A stretch of 64,000 nt of DNA from JAWPMT01 sp965267435 (GCA_965267435.1 OZ253960.1:372001-436000), one strand, 5' to 3'; positions 1-8,565 are shown, numbered from the stretch's first letter. Numbers and translations are program-made. The notes: a model not told the origin generated them from the sequence alone.

Positions 1-1373
1 TACTTGCCCTCCTGGGCGTTGGTGTATGATTCAAAGGAAGGCGTGGCGCTACCTAGTAAGACTTTGGCTTTCTGCGCATGTGCGCGATAAATCATCGCGT
101 CCCTCGCGTGGTACCTTGGTGCAGGGTCCTGCTGTTTGTAGCTGGGCTCGTGTTCCTCATCAACAATGACCAGCGACAAGTCCGACAGCGGTAGAAATAC
201 CGCGCTTCTGACACCGATGACAAAGTCATATTCCCCGGCAAGACATTTCTTCCATACTTCCACGCGCTCATTGTCGGAGAAGCGGCTGTGATAAACCCCA
301 AAGGAGCCGCCAAAATATTGCCTGAAGCGGCCAATGATCTGTGTCGTCAGCGCTATTTCCGGAAGCAGGAGCAGGGCGCGATGTCCTCCGTCTATAGCCT
401 CCTGGATCAGCGACATGTAGATCTCCGTTTTGCCGCTGCCAGTGACGCCGTGTAGCAGCACCGATTGATGGTCTTCAAATCCCATGACAATCTGCTGCCG
501 GGCCAGCTGCTGGTCTGCCGACAGTGCTGGTAAGGGGGTCGTGTCATCTCCATGGTAGGCCAGCCGATCCACAACGGAGTCCCATTCCTCAAAAATCCCG
601 TTGGTCACCAGCGTTTTGATCGAGGAGGGGCTCACACCAAATTGTGTGAGTTGCTGCTTTGCGATGCCCTGCTTGTTTTGGATCGGGCTATTGAGTGCGG
701 GCACTTCCCGGAGGTAGGTGACGATGGCATCGATCTGCTTCGGTCGCTTTTCCAGATGTTGCAGGACGTCCTCCAAGCCCTCTTCAGACAACAGATGCTC
801 CACAAGTCTGATCCGCTTTTCTCGTTTGGGTAAGTACTTTTCTTTGACTTTCTCGATCAGATGGATCACACTGGAGTGTTGAAGGGTTTTGATGGTCTTC
901 AAGGGTTGACTGTTCCCCAGTAGCTTGCAGGCATCCTCTACGACCAGGTCTTTTTCAGTGAGCTTTCTGATCAGCCACTCCTCATTCTCTGAGAGTATGA
1001 GTTCCTCGGGCTCGATGAGTGGGTTGAGGCTGATGATGGATTCCGAAGATACTTTCAACCCCGAAGGAAGCGCGGCACCCAGTACTTCACCCACCGTACA
1101 CATATAATAGTCTGCAAGCCACTCAAGAAAGGGGAAAAGCTCTGGTGGGAAAGTGGGGTGTTCGTCCAGCGTTTCAATGACCGGCTTTATCTCTCGTATG
1201 GTATTAGGAGGTTCTGATCGGACGGTCCGGATCACTCCCGTGTGAAACTTCGTCCGGCCAAATGAGACTATCACCCGATGACCGGGCGCAGCCTGGGAAC
1301 GAAGCTCGTCCGGCACCCCGTAGGTGAAACTACCGGGTAATGGTAAGGGCAATATGACTTCAACAAACAGCAA
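1..1373 (-). CDS. priA: Primosomal replication helicase PriA, N-terminal part (cut by window edge)
   Basis: PriA is the 3'-5' DNA helicase that rebuilds replisomes at stalled forks. The minus strand is open from about 1373 to the left edge (about 457 codons). It begins with the family's N-terminal DNA-binding motif (VEVILPLPLPGSFTYGVP). The helicase core follows, with Walker A GVTGSGKT encoded near 440-465, Walker B as VDEEH near 150-165, then the PRYHARD segment and LLGSATPSFES near the left edge. The zinc-binding region and C-terminal helicase lobe lie outside the window. No ATG fits the start: TTG at 1373 is my choice, immediately before the conserved LFVEVILPLPLPG block. The next gene upstream on this strand ends at 1655. 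Identity is secure; the exact start is not. Confidence 0.92.
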   Translation of the reverse strand, partial: MLFVEVILPLPLPGSFTYGVPDELRSQAAPGHRVIVSFGRTKFHTGVIRTVRSEPPNTIREIKPVIETLDEHPTFPPELFPFLEWLADYYMCTVGEVLGAALPSGLKVSSESIISLNPLIEPEELILSENEEWLIRKLTEKDLVVEDACKLLGNSQPLKTIKTLQHSSVIHLIEKVKEKYLPKREKRIRLVEHLLSEEGLEDVLQHLEKRPKQIDAIVTYLREVPALNSPIQNKQGIAKQQLTQFGVSPSSIKTLVTNGIFEEWDSVVDRLAYHGDDTTPLPALSADQQLARQQIVMGFEDHQSVLLHGVTGSGKTEIYMSLIQEAIDGGHRALLLLPEIALTTQIIGRFRQYFGGSFGVYHSRFSDNERVEVWKKCLAGEYDFVIGVRSAVFLPLSDLSLVIVDEEHEPSYKQQDPAPRYHARDAMIYRAHAQKAKVLLGSATPSFESYTNAQEGK

Positions 1374-1654
1374 GAAAACCTCGGCGCAGGTACGAATATA
1401 GCCGCATTTGCAGGGACTCTGAGACAGAATCCCAGCAATGACATTAAGTTAAGATTTCAATAAGTAGTCAAGACATCTCTCAAAAGCATACCCTCCCCAA
1501 TGTCATTCCGACGAAGGAGGAATCTATTCACACTCTATTACAATTCTACTGCTAATGTTGATAGATTTTTCGTGCCTCAAAATGACTTTGCTTTTGATGA
1601 GATGACAAACAGGGCTCTAAACTTAAATGGCATAGGAAAGCCCCGAAAGGGATT
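1374..1654. other. Intergenic spacer with an inverted-repeat element
   Basis: This 281-base gap between the DUF255 gene and priA, both on the minus strand, holds the imperfect palindromic element at 1502-1586. I see no convincing gene. A plus-strand open frame from 1500 runs through the palindrome into the 3' end of the DUF255 gene and looks like an accident of the repeat. Confidence 0.6.
1502..1586. repeat. Imperfect 85-bp palindromic repeat-like element
   Basis: The left end reads GTCATTCCGACGAAGGAGG then AATCTAT. The right end, read on the opposite strand, gives GTCATTTTGAGGCACGAAA then AATCTATC. The arms match imperfectly over about 27 bases and are separated by about 30 AT-rich bases. 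GTCATTCC-type ends are common in dispersed intergenic palindromes of bacteria (family knowledge). Only one copy is seen in this window, so its repeat status is inferred. Confidence 0.55.
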
Positions 1655-3760
1655 TTACGACCCCGTCAAGCGACCGATCTCTTCAAAAGCTTCTTCAACC
1701 GAAGTCACTGGTCGCCGACAGACTTTCTCTGAGCAGACGTACACCGTCGTATTACCATCGGTGGTGGTCTTGTACTCCATCAACGGCAGATCGGACGGTT
1801 CGGCACTCGCCATTACTACGCGGTGAGGGCGAAACTTCTCAGTGATGCGACGGGCGAAAGACTCATAATCGGGGCCAATGATCACGATCTCCAGCTGCTT
1901 GAGGTGCTTGGCTGTCACGGTAATCCCCCAGTTGGACATGTATTCAGGTTCTTGCTTGATGAGGGACTTGACAGCGCTGACCATTTCATTATGGGTATTT
2001 AGCAGCGTAGTATCGTCGAAGATGATGCCCAATCGATACAAGTTTTCTGACATGATCGAATTGGAAGAGGGGATCACATTATCGAAGAGCTCCTTCTTCC
2101 TGGCGATCAGACTTTCAGCGTCACTACTGGTGTAGAAAAAGAGCTTTTCGTTTTCATCATAGAACTCCTCCATGGCCTGATCGGCCAGCATCTTCGCGGC
2201 TTGCAAATAAGCCTCATCGAAGAACGTCTCGTAATAGGTGGTAAATGCCTGGATCACCGCTCCGTAGTCTTCGAGGAATCCCTGCGTGGTCAACTGATGG
2301 GTTCGTAGCAATTTGCCATCGCTGATCATTTGGTCCTTGAGAAACGCTGCCGCACCCTCTGCCAATGATTTTGCCTGTTCGCTGCCTGTCGCTGCATACA
2401 CGTCACAAAGGCCGGTCAGGGCCAGGCCATTCCAACCTGAAATGAGTTTGCTGTCCAGCCCCGGTCGAATGCGCTCAGCACGTTTCTCGAGAGCCGCAGA
2501 CTTGAAGGAAGAGATGATGTCATCCAGGGCTTCGGCGGACAGGCCATGCGCTTTCTGCACATCTGCAGGATCCTTCAGCATGCGTAGTACATTCGTTTCT
2601 TCCCAGTTGCCATGCTCCGATACGTCGAAGTAGTCGGCGATGACGGCGTAGTTGTCACCTGCCAGCGATTGGATCTCCTCCTGGCTCCACACATAGAACT
2701 TGCCCTCAACACCTTCACTGTCCGCATCGAGCGCGGCATAGAATCCGCCGGTCTCGTCGAGCATCTCGCGCTCCATCCAGTCCATGGTCTCTGTCATCAC
2801 GCCGAGGTAGGAGGCTTTCTCCTCCAGTTGATATGCCTTGGCGTAAAGGCTGAGGAGTTGGCCATTGTCGTAGAGCATTTTTTCGAAGTGAGGTACATGC
2901 CACTCTGCATCCACCGAATACCTGGCAAAGCCACCCCCGACGTGATCATAGATCCCTCCGGCGGCGATTTTGTCAAGCGTGAATAGCAAGTGTTCTTTCG
3001 CTGCGTCTTCCCCTGATACGTGGTAGTAGGTCAGTAGCCAATTCCACACTGCGGGCATAGGGAACTTCGGTGCCTTCTGGATGCCGCCCCACTGTCGGTC
3101 AAACTTGCTGTACAGTCCCTCGTAGTTGAGGTCAAGCTCTTCACGAGTGACAGGCAGCTCATCTTTTTCCAGGCCGTATTTCATCACCTCACTGGCAGCG
3201 ATGTGTTCGGCAAGTCGATCCGCCGAAGCGTCTAGTTTTTCCCGGTTGTTTTGATAGGCGTTGCTCACAGCGTCCAGTAAGTGAAGCCATCGTTCCTTTG
3301 GGAAGTAGGTGCCACCGTGGAAAGGCTTTTGGTCCGGGGTAATGAATACGTTGAGCGGCCACCCGCCGTCGATGCCCATGGCCTGCACGGCATTCATGTA
3401 GATCTGATCGATGTCTGGGCGCTCCTCACGGTCCAGTTTGATGTTGATGAAGTTTTCGTTCATGACACGCGCGACCGCCGTGTCCTCGAAGGACTCGTGC
3501 GCCATCACGTGGCACCAATGGCATGAGCTATAACCAATACTCAGAAGGATAGGCTTATCTTCCACCTTGGCCCGGTTCAGCGCTTCTTCACCCCAGGGAT
3601 ACCAGTCCACGGGATTGTCTGCGTGTTGCAAGAGATAGGGGCTCGTAGCGTTCGCTAGGCGATTCTTTCCTTCGGGAATGCTATTCATTCGATTTTGGGT
3701 TTGTCCGGAGCAGGAGGCAAGGACCGTTACTATAAGCAAATAGAGGAAGTGTCTGATCAT
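1655..3760 (-). CDS. DUF255 thioredoxin-fold lipoprotein (YyaL/SPATA20 family)
   Basis: This 701-residue protein belongs to the DUF255 family, which joins a thioredoxin-like N-terminal domain to an (alpha/alpha)6 barrel resembling sugar epimerases. Its biochemical role is not established. It starts with a lipoprotein signal (MIRHFLYLLIVTVLASC), with the lipobox cysteine at residue 17, so it is probably anchored in the envelope. The family hallmark follows: RLANATSPYLLQHADNPVDW, then CHWCH at residues 80-84, a CxxC-like redox or metal site. The barrel fills the rest, with the typical HFEKMLYDNGQL segment near the middle. The length is normal for the family. The ATG at 3758-3760 overlaps the TGA of the GSCFA gene (ATGA), so the two are probably translationally coupled. 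Confidence 0.93.
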   Translation of the reverse strand: MIRHFLYLLIVTVLASCSGQTQNRMNSIPEGKNRLANATSPYLLQHADNPVDWYPWGEEALNRAKVEDKPILLSIGYSSCHWCHVMAHESFEDTAVARVMNENFINIKLDREERPDIDQIYMNAVQAMGIDGGWPLNVFITPDQKPFHGGTYFPKERWLHLLDAVSNAYQNNREKLDASADRLAEHIAASEVMKYGLEKDELPVTREELDLNYEGLYSKFDRQWGGIQKAPKFPMPAVWNWLLTYYHVSGEDAAKEHLLFTLDKIAAGGIYDHVGGGFARYSVDAEWHVPHFEKMLYDNGQLLSLYAKAYQLEEKASYLGVMTETMDWMEREMLDETGGFYAALDADSEGVEGKFYVWSQEEIQSLAGDNYAVIADYFDVSEHGNWEETNVLRMLKDPADVQKAHGLSAEALDDIISSFKSAALEKRAERIRPGLDSKLISGWNGLALTGLCDVYAATGSEQAKSLAEGAAAFLKDQMISDGKLLRTHQLTTQGFLEDYGAVIQAFTTYYETFFDEAYLQAAKMLADQAMEEFYDENEKLFFYTSSDAESLIARKKELFDNVIPSSNSIMSENLYRLGIIFDDTTLLNTHNEMVSAVKSLIKQEPEYMSNWGITVTAKHLKQLEIVIIGPDYESFARRITEKFRPHRVVMASAEPSDLPLMEYKTTTDGNTTVYVCSEKVCRRPVTSVEEAFEEIGRLTGS

Positions 3761-4725
3761 GCGTTCAACTGCGATTGTAGTTGTAACAATTCGTCGGCAA
3801 TATCAATCTTATTCTCCAACCGCTTTAGTCGAAGAATGGTTGCATTGAGGAATTTTTGATGGGCGGAGCTTCCAGGGTGTTTTGGACGATGTGCTATCGC
3901 TTTCCGAATATCTCGCCATTCCCTTACGAAGTCAGCGGTCCCTTCGTCCAGGCAGGTGTCACAAAATTGGTCCCAGACGTAGTCGATAGCGAGTTCATTG
4001 GGGTGTACCAAATCGCGATCATAGAAGCGGTAATCCCTCAGTTCATCGATCACGATCTCGTAGGAAGGGAAATAGAAGCAGTTTTCGTACCGCTCGACCA
4101 GCGAATGAATCGCATCCTGTAGGATGGCCTTACTTCGATTGTTTTCTACCAACCCATCCCGGATATGTCTTACCGGGCTCACGGTGAAGAGCCAGTTGGT
4201 CTCAGAGTTGATGGCCGACACACGCTTGTGGGTTGCTCCGAAGGCGTCCAGTATTTCCTCTTTGGAGAGCAGCCTTTTGTTGAACTCCTTTTCGGGCATG
4301 CGGTGGCAGTTGGCGACCAGGCGTCCGTCGACCTTGCGCTCATACACCCACGCGGTGCCGGGGGTCACGATGATCCATGACCTCTGCTTCAATTGCCTGA
4401 CACTGTCGTGAGCTGCTGCTATCATTCGGGATAGTTCCGCTCGGTCGGGATGGGAAAGGGCAGAATGTGTGTCCCAGCTGTAGTATACGCCATCCTGTTC
4501 GAATATCGCATCCTCGTCTACTTCACCCTCAAAACTGCTGTCGAGCAACCGGAAAATGGACATGGGGTTGTAGGTCGTGCCAAATGGATTGACCACGCTC
4601 TGAAACTTATGATCAACCAGTCTTCGACCTACATTCTTCGAAAAGCAGGAGCCCACCAACAAGACGCGATCTTGCAGCGAAATACGTGTCGGCAATGGTG
4701 GTATGTCGAAGGTCAGTTTGAACAT
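3757..4725 (-). CDS. GSCFA domain-containing protein
   Basis: This protein has 322 residues if translation starts at ATG 4725. A TTG at 4740 is also in frame but lies in the T-tract of the rplI terminator, so I rejected it. The family-defining GSCF motif appears as LLVGSCFSKNVG near residues 23-34, followed by VVNPFGTTYNPMSI. The GSCFA domain is found mostly in Bacteroidota and resembles SGNH-type hydrolases, with a glycine-serine near the N-terminus and a late histidine. Here DLVHPNELAIDYVW probably supplies that histidine. The substrate is unknown. The gene lies directly downstream of the ribosomal-protein terminator and shares a 4-base ATGA overlap with the DUF255 gene, which suggests a two-gene unit. 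Confidence 0.9.
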   Translation of the reverse strand: MFKLTFDIPPLPTRISLQDRVLLVGSCFSKNVGRRLVDHKFQSVVNPFGTTYNPMSIFRLLDSSFEGEVDEDAIFEQDGVYYSWDTHSALSHPDRAELSRMIAAAHDSVRQLKQRSWIIVTPGTAWVYERKVDGRLVANCHRMPEKEFNKRLLSKEEILDAFGATHKRVSAINSETNWLFTVSPVRHIRDGLVENNRSKAILQDAIHSLVERYENCFYFPSYEIVIDELRDYRFYDRDLVHPNELAIDYVWDQFCDTCLDEGTADFVREWRDIRKAIAHRPKHPGSSAHQKFLNATILRLKRLENKIDIADELLQLQSQLNA

Positions 4726-4737
4726 AATGGCCAGTAA

Positions 4738-4770
4738 CAAAAAACCCCGAATGGTATCACTCGGGGTTTC
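4738..4770 (-). terminator. Rho-independent terminator of rpsF-rpsR-rplI
   Basis: On the minus strand an ACCCCGA/TCGGGGT stem (7 bp, arms 4744-4750 and 4761-4767, 10-base loop) is followed by a run of six T. It lies 20 bases after the rplI stop codon. Confidence 0.9.
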
Positions 4771-4788
4771 TTTGCTGAAATATTCTTT

Positions 4789-5232
4789 CTACTCTTCGAT
4801 GACATTCAAGGTGATCTCGTGGTGCACCTGCTTGTGCAAGTCGAGAACAGCCGTATGCTCACCCAGCGCTTTGATAGGATGAGAGAATGTCACTCGCTTT
4901 CTGTCAACGTCAAATCCACTGGCTGCTAGTGCGTCAGACACCTGCAGTGCTGTGATGGCACCGAAGATCTTTCCGCTATCGCCGGCCTTGGTTTTGATGT
5001 CAAGCTTCAGTTCGCCCATCTTCTCCGCGATTGCCTGAGCGTCTTTCAACGCTTTCTCAGCTTTGTGCGCGGCTTGACGGACGTTCTCCTCAATCATTTT
5101 CTTATTAGAGACACTTGCAATGATCGCAAGGCCTCGGGGGATCAGGTAGTTTCTACCGTATCCGGGCTTCACGCTGACGATATCATTCTTGTAGCCCAGC
5201 CCCTTCAGGTCTTCCTTCAATATTACTTCCAT
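4789..5232 (-). CDS. rplI: 50S ribosomal protein L9
   Basis: L9 binds 23S rRNA at the base of the L1 stalk with its N-terminal domain. Its C-terminal domain sits at the end of a long helix. The 147-residue sequence has the expected start MEVILKEDLKGLGYKNDIVS and the GYGRNYLIPRGLA segment of the rRNA-binding domain at residues 24-36. The linking helix is rich in Lys, Ala and Glu, and the C-terminal domain ends in HHEITLNVIEE. The length is normal. It is the last gene of an rpsF-rpsR-rplI operon, 10 bases after rpsR and followed by a strong terminator. Confidence 0.98.
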   Translation of the reverse strand: MEVILKEDLKGLGYKNDIVSVKPGYGRNYLIPRGLAIIASVSNKKMIEENVRQAAHKAEKALKDAQAIAEKMGELKLDIKTKAGDSGKIFGAITALQVSDALAASGFDVDRKRVTFSHPIKALGEHTAVLDLHKQVHHEITLNVIEE

Positions 5233-5242
5233 GATCCGCTTT

Positions 5243-5494
5243 TTACTTTAGTGAATCTGCAACATAAGGCAACAACGCCAGGTGACGGGCACGCTTCACA
5301 GCCTGGGCCACTTTTCGCTGATACTTGAGACTTGTACCTGTGATTCGTCGAGGAAGGATCTTGCCTTGCTCATTGACGAACTTCAGCAGAAAGTCTGCGT
5401 CCTTGTAGTCGATGTACTTGATGCCATTCTTCTTGAATCGGCAGTACTTCTTTTTCTTTTGTTCCCTGTTGATGGGTTCGTTCTGAAGTGTCAT
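5243..5494 (-). CDS. rpsR: 30S ribosomal protein S18
   Basis: S18 forms a pair with S6 on the platform of the 30S subunit. The 83-residue protein shows the conserved core KYCRFKKNGIKYIDYKDADF, then the segment LLKFVNEQGKILPRRITGTS, and ends with the usual QRKVAQAVKRARHLALLPYV block. The gene overlaps the end of rpsF by four bases (5491-5494), which fits coupled synthesis of the S6:S18 pair. Confidence 0.98.
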   Translation of the reverse strand: MTLQNEPINREQKKKKYCRFKKNGIKYIDYKDADFLLKFVNEQGKILPRRITGTSLKYQRKVAQAVKRARHLALLPYVADSLK

Positions 5495-5856
5495 GATGCT
5501 GCAGCCTCCTCTTTTTTATCTTTTCTGAATGCTCCTTTCTTCCTGCGCTCGTTGTATACGATCGCATGCTTGTCCAACGCCGTGGTCAAGAATCTCAACA
5601 CTGCCTCGTCTCGTCTGTACTCTGTCTCCAGAGCAGCAATTGCGGAAGGTTCTGCTTCAAATTCAAAAAGCTGGTAAAATCCGGTGGTTTTGTGCTGGAT
5701 GTTATATGCCAGCTTCCGGAGACCCCAGTTCTCCTCATTGACAATATCTGCTTTATTGTCTAGGAGGACATTCTTGAATTTTTCAACAGTATCCTTCATC
5801 TGAGCCTCAGACAAAACGGGAGTTAAAATGAATACTGTTTCGTAATTCTTTTTCAT
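5491..5856 (-). CDS. rpsF: 30S ribosomal protein S6
   Basis: S6 is a ferredoxin-fold protein that binds S18 and 16S rRNA in the 30S platform. The 121 residues begin MKKNYETVFILTPVLSE and contain the conserved NWGLRKLAYNIQHKTTGFYQ segment at about residues 43-62, followed by the usual Arg-Asp-Glu region. The basic, alanine-rich tail (KKGAFRKDKKEEAAAS) is typical of Bacteroidota S6. It is the first gene of the operon, with a -7 element about 30 bases upstream. Confidence 0.98.
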   Translation of the reverse strand: MKKNYETVFILTPVLSEAQMKDTVEKFKNVLLDNKADIVNEENWGLRKLAYNIQHKTTGFYQLFEFEAEPSAIAALETEYRRDEAVLRFLTTALDKHAIVYNERRKKGAFRKDKKEEAAAS

Positions 5857-5886
5857 GATATATTACCTCTATTGAAAATAGAACCG

Positions 5887-5894
5887 CAAATATA
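5887..5894 (-). promoter_or_regulatory. Bacteroidota-type -7 promoter element of rpsF
   Basis: The minus strand reads TATATTTG, an exact match to the Bacteroidota -7 consensus TAnnTTTG, 30 bases before the rpsF ATG. No clear TTTG -33 box lies at the usual 19-21 base spacing. Confidence 0.7.
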
Positions 5895-5972
5895 GAAGTT
5901 TTGGGGATTAATAAAGCCGATACGTTCTGGATTTCACCAACATTTTAACCCGGATTCGTCGTTAGAGTCTTG

Positions 5973-6267
5973 TTATGAAGGCATGAAGTGCAAAAAGATC
6001 AGGCACTTAGGTGAGGAGTCATAATCAACCATTATGGTGACGAGCCAACGAAGTGTTAAGTGCCGCTTCGGCGGGCCGCTGATTTTGAAGTAATTTATTG
6101 CTGGAATAGAGAGGCTAATGACGATTTCGGGTTTTATGAAGGGGACGCCCCATCGCACTTGCCCTGAAGTGAGAGCAATCAGTTTCTGAGCAAATAACCC
6201 GAAATCGACATAGCTCTACTTCAGGTCAGGCCTTGCGCTTACACCTGCGCTAAGCGGGTGTAGCGCC
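5973..6267. repeat. Highly structured gene-free element with several inverted repeats
   Basis: The 413-base gap between rpsF and the next gene (5857-6269) has no convincing gene, but much of it folds. GGCACTTA at 6002-6009 pairs with TAAGTGCC at 6057-6064 and encloses the hairpin CATAAT/ATTATG (6020-6036). A GCCG/CGGC hairpin follows at 6062-6072. CGATTTCGGGTT at 6122-6133 pairs with AACCCGAAATCG at 6196-6207. CCTGAAGTGAGAGC at about 6162-6175 pairs, with one gap, with GCTCTACTTCAGG at about 6213-6225, crossing the previous pair. A last hairpin, GCGCTTACACC/GGTGTAGCGC, sits at 6235-6267 just after the stop of the minus-strand gene. It may be a dispersed repeat, a decayed mobile element or a structured RNA; sequence alone does not decide. 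Confidence 0.5.
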
Positions 6268-6269
6268 CG

Positions 6270-7172
6270 CTATTTGACTGTAAAGAACCCTTTGCCCATC
6301 AGGTACTCATCGGTGTAGACTTCCACCTGATGCTGCCCGATGGCATACTCGCTACCCTTTTGATAAAGCAGCGTGACCTCTTGTCGGTTGCGATCGTAGA
6401 GGATCTCCTTTTGTGTGGTGTAGAAGAGCTCACGCCCATCCAGGAAGAAGGATCCCGATCCACGACTCACGTCAAAGAGCACATTGCCATCAGGAGCGAT
6501 GATACGCACTAGCAATTCCTTCCCTTCGATAGGGGCGATCGCATTTTCGGCCACGAAGAAGGTGATCTTCAATTGGTCCACATGACGGTTACGGAATTCG
6601 CTCTCGCGCTCACGACCGCGTTCATTCACGCCAAATACCCGTAGTCCTTCCACACTCAGGCGACCCGCGATTTGCACTTGCTCTTCCAGTTCAGCCCGCT
6701 CTTCGTTGATGGACTGCAATGTCTGGTTGAGTTCGTTCTTTTCATTTTTCAAGTCCGTATTCTCCGTGAGGAGCTCGTCATTGAGGGCCTTGAGTTGCTT
6801 GATCTCTTCGTCCTTCATGAGGAGCAGCTCCTCATAGCCGGATACCTTGTCCCGAAGCTGTGCGATATTAGTCCTTCTTCTTTGGTCCAGATCGAGCAGG
6901 TTTTTCTTTTCTTCTTCGAGCTGCGCCCTTATCCCCATGAGTGTGTCGATCTCGCCACCCAGTTCTTCGATGGTGATGATTTGCTTCTCGAGCTCGTTGG
7001 AGATGGAGTCCAGTTGGAGCACCGCAGCATTCAACTCCCTTTCACGGGCGTCGCGCTCCGCGGATACCTGGACGCTGCGAATGATGAAAAAAGTCGCCAG
7101 CGCGAGCAATACAAATATGATCGCGCCAATAATGATCTTTCTGTTCTGGTTCTGGATATTCTCTGCAGCCAT
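6270..7172 (-). CDS. Membrane-anchored coiled-coil protein of unknown function
   Basis: The function of this 300-residue protein is not known to me. It has one N-terminal membrane helix (about residues 12-32, IIIGAIIFVLLALATFFIIR) after a short hydrophilic start, so the rest is probably periplasmic. Residues about 38-170 form a long coiled coil rich in Glu, Leu and Lys heptads. The C-terminal 120 residues form a predicted beta-rich domain (GLRVFGVNERGRERESEFRN, then LKITFFVAENAIA and ELLVRIIAPDGNVLFD) and end FFTVK. This architecture recurs as a conserved hypothetical protein in Bacteroidota and is sometimes mislabelled as an SMC-like protein because of the coiled coil. It stands alone on the minus strand. 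Confidence 0.75.
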   Translation of the reverse strand: MAAENIQNQNRKIIIGAIIFVLLALATFFIIRSVQVSAERDARERELNAAVLQLDSISNELEKQIITIEELGGEIDTLMGIRAQLEEEKKNLLDLDQRRRTNIAQLRDKVSGYEELLLMKDEEIKQLKALNDELLTENTDLKNEKNELNQTLQSINEERAELEEQVQIAGRLSVEGLRVFGVNERGRERESEFRNRHVDQLKITFFVAENAIAPIEGKELLVRIIAPDGNVLFDVSRGSGSFFLDGRELFYTTQKEILYDRNRQEVTLLYQKGSEYAIGQHQVEVYTDEYLMGKGFFTVK

Positions 7173-7281
7173 GGGACCGATAGATTATAGTTCTTTCATC
7201 TTAATAACCATGGAGTGCCCGGGAGCATTCCATTTTTTTAAGAGCGCAAAAGTAATTGTTTGCTGATGGAATTGCGAACTC

Positions 7282-8049
7282 TCAGAATCTTAATCGGAAA
7301 TGCTGTTTTTCCAGGGCCATGTTGGGGAATAGCAGGCCGGCCTGAAACAAGTCGATGGTTAGCGGGAATCGATCGTCATTGATCAACTCATTCCATTTCG
7401 CATGCATCTGCGGGGACCAGTAGATATCATGCACTACGAGACATTTGACCTTGTCGAGATGATCGGTCGTTTGTTCTAGGTAGAAGTCAAGTGCCGTGTC
7501 CCTGTGATCTGCGTCCAGGAAGATGAGCTGTGGCTGGTAGTTGCGGATTGCCTCCGGGTAGGTGTCGTAAATGTTTCCGATCACGACTTCGACTTTCTTG
7601 GTGCGTTGGCTGATCTCCTCCCTGGCAAGGCTGGCTATCGCTTCATTGCCTTCGAGGGTGATCACCTGTTTGACACTATTGGCTCGCGAGAGATAGAGGG
7701 CATTGATGCCGAGTGAGGTGCCAGTCTCGAGTGCGACGTTTACTTGTAGCAATTCGCAAAGGCGCTGTAGGAATGCGCTGAACTGAGGTCGACTTGGCGA
7801 TGTCCTGGCAATGTAGGAAAGAGAGGCTTCGCGTTGGGTCCCAGTCTTGAAGTCTACATAGGGGATACGGTCTTTGCTACGAATCAAGCGCTTTCGGAGC
7901 CTCTCCAGATCCGGATCGAGGCTGTCGGACTTCTTTCTGATGACATCCTGCAGGAGTCGGTAGACGAAAGGTGAGTGCAGACCATGAGCCCCCAGCGCAG
8001 AATACCTGTGCTGTACGAATTGGGTGGCGCGAAAGAAGAGGTTGGTCAA
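7282..8049 (-). CDS. Class I SAM-dependent methyltransferase (O-methyltransferase-like)
   Basis: The 255 residues have a Rossmann methyltransferase core. Motif I is VALETGTSLGINALYL, the acidic end of strand 2 is VITLEGNEAIASLAREEI, and LIFLDADHRDTALDFYLEQ resembles the metal-binding aspartate region of catechol-type O-methyltransferases. The N-terminal block SALGAHGLHSPFVYRLLQDV is a recurrent feature of Bacteroidota members of this group. The substrate cannot be predicted. The gene starts 5 bases after apaG and probably shares its transcript. Confidence 0.85.
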   Translation of the reverse strand: MTNLFFRATQFVQHRYSALGAHGLHSPFVYRLLQDVIRKKSDSLDPDLERLRKRLIRSKDRIPYVDFKTGTQREASLSYIARTSPSRPQFSAFLQRLCELLQVNVALETGTSLGINALYLSRANSVKQVITLEGNEAIASLAREEISQRTKKVEVVIGNIYDTYPEAIRNYQPQLIFLDADHRDTALDFYLEQTTDHLDKVKCLVVHDIYWSPQMHAKWNELINDDRFPLTIDLFQAGLLFPNMALEKQHFRLRF

Positions 8050-8054
8050 ATGGA

Positions 8055-8450
8055 TCAGTTCATCTGGTAGGGTACTACCATGACGAATTCTGGGATGTTG
8101 ACATCAAAATTCTTACCGTCCAATACTTTTTCCATGGTGTAGAAACCATGCATTTTGCCTATGCCTGACCGGAGGTTGCAGCCGGAAACATATTGATGAG
8201 CCTGCCCCGGCTCCAATATGGGTTGTTTGCCCACGACACCCTCTCCATCTACCTGTCTTCGTGGATTTGTAACGTCTACAATTTCCCAATGACGTGACTT
8301 TAGCTGGATGGTATTGTCGCTCTGGTTTTCTATAGTAATCCGATAGGTGAAGACAAAATGATACTGCGCCGGATTGGAATATTCCGGCTGATACTCGGTC
8401 TCGACCGTCACTTTAACGCCCTTCGTCGTATCAGTAATCATTTTCTTCAT
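8055..8450 (-). CDS. apaG: ApaG protein (DUF525)
   Basis: ApaG is a small immunoglobulin-like beta-sandwich protein linked genetically to divalent-cation homeostasis and diadenosine tetraphosphate metabolism; its biochemical role is unsettled. The 131-residue sequence carries the family signature YRITIENQSDNTIQLKSRHW at about residues 30-49, followed by GEGVVGKQPILEPGQAHQY and the GCNLRSGIGKMHGFYTM block. The length is typical. The gene is divergent from ung and lies 5 bases ahead of the methyltransferase gene. Confidence 0.96.
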   Translation of the reverse strand: MKKMITDTTKGVKVTVETEYQPEYSNPAQYHFVFTYRITIENQSDNTIQLKSRHWEIVDVTNPRRQVDGEGVVGKQPILEPGQAHQYVSGCNLRSGIGKMHGFYTMEKVLDGKNFDVNIPEFVMVVPYQMN

Positions 8451-8534
8451 TCAGTACAATTTTATAATCCAAACATTGAAGATTTTTGCGAAAGAGGCAA
8501 GCGTTGGAGTTAATTTATTTTACGATTTTGTTGG

Positions 8535-8565
8535 TTTTGGTTCAGAAAATTTATAATAAAATTTG
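8535..8565 (+). promoter_or_regulatory. Possible ung promoter
   Basis: TTTTG at 8535-8539 and TAAAATTTG at 8557-8565 resemble Bacteroidota -33 and -7 boxes. The spacing (17) is short, and the -7 box has one extra base between TA and TTTG. The ung ATG follows 36 bases later. Confidence 0.3.

Noticed and set aside
1500..1826. Plus-strand frame of 108 codons
   Set aside because: It runs through the palindromic element and the 3' end of the DUF255 gene, with no recognisable features.
5973..6158. Minus-strand frame of 61 codons in the structured gap
   Set aside because: It coincides with several inverted repeats and has no domain features. It may be repeat-derived.
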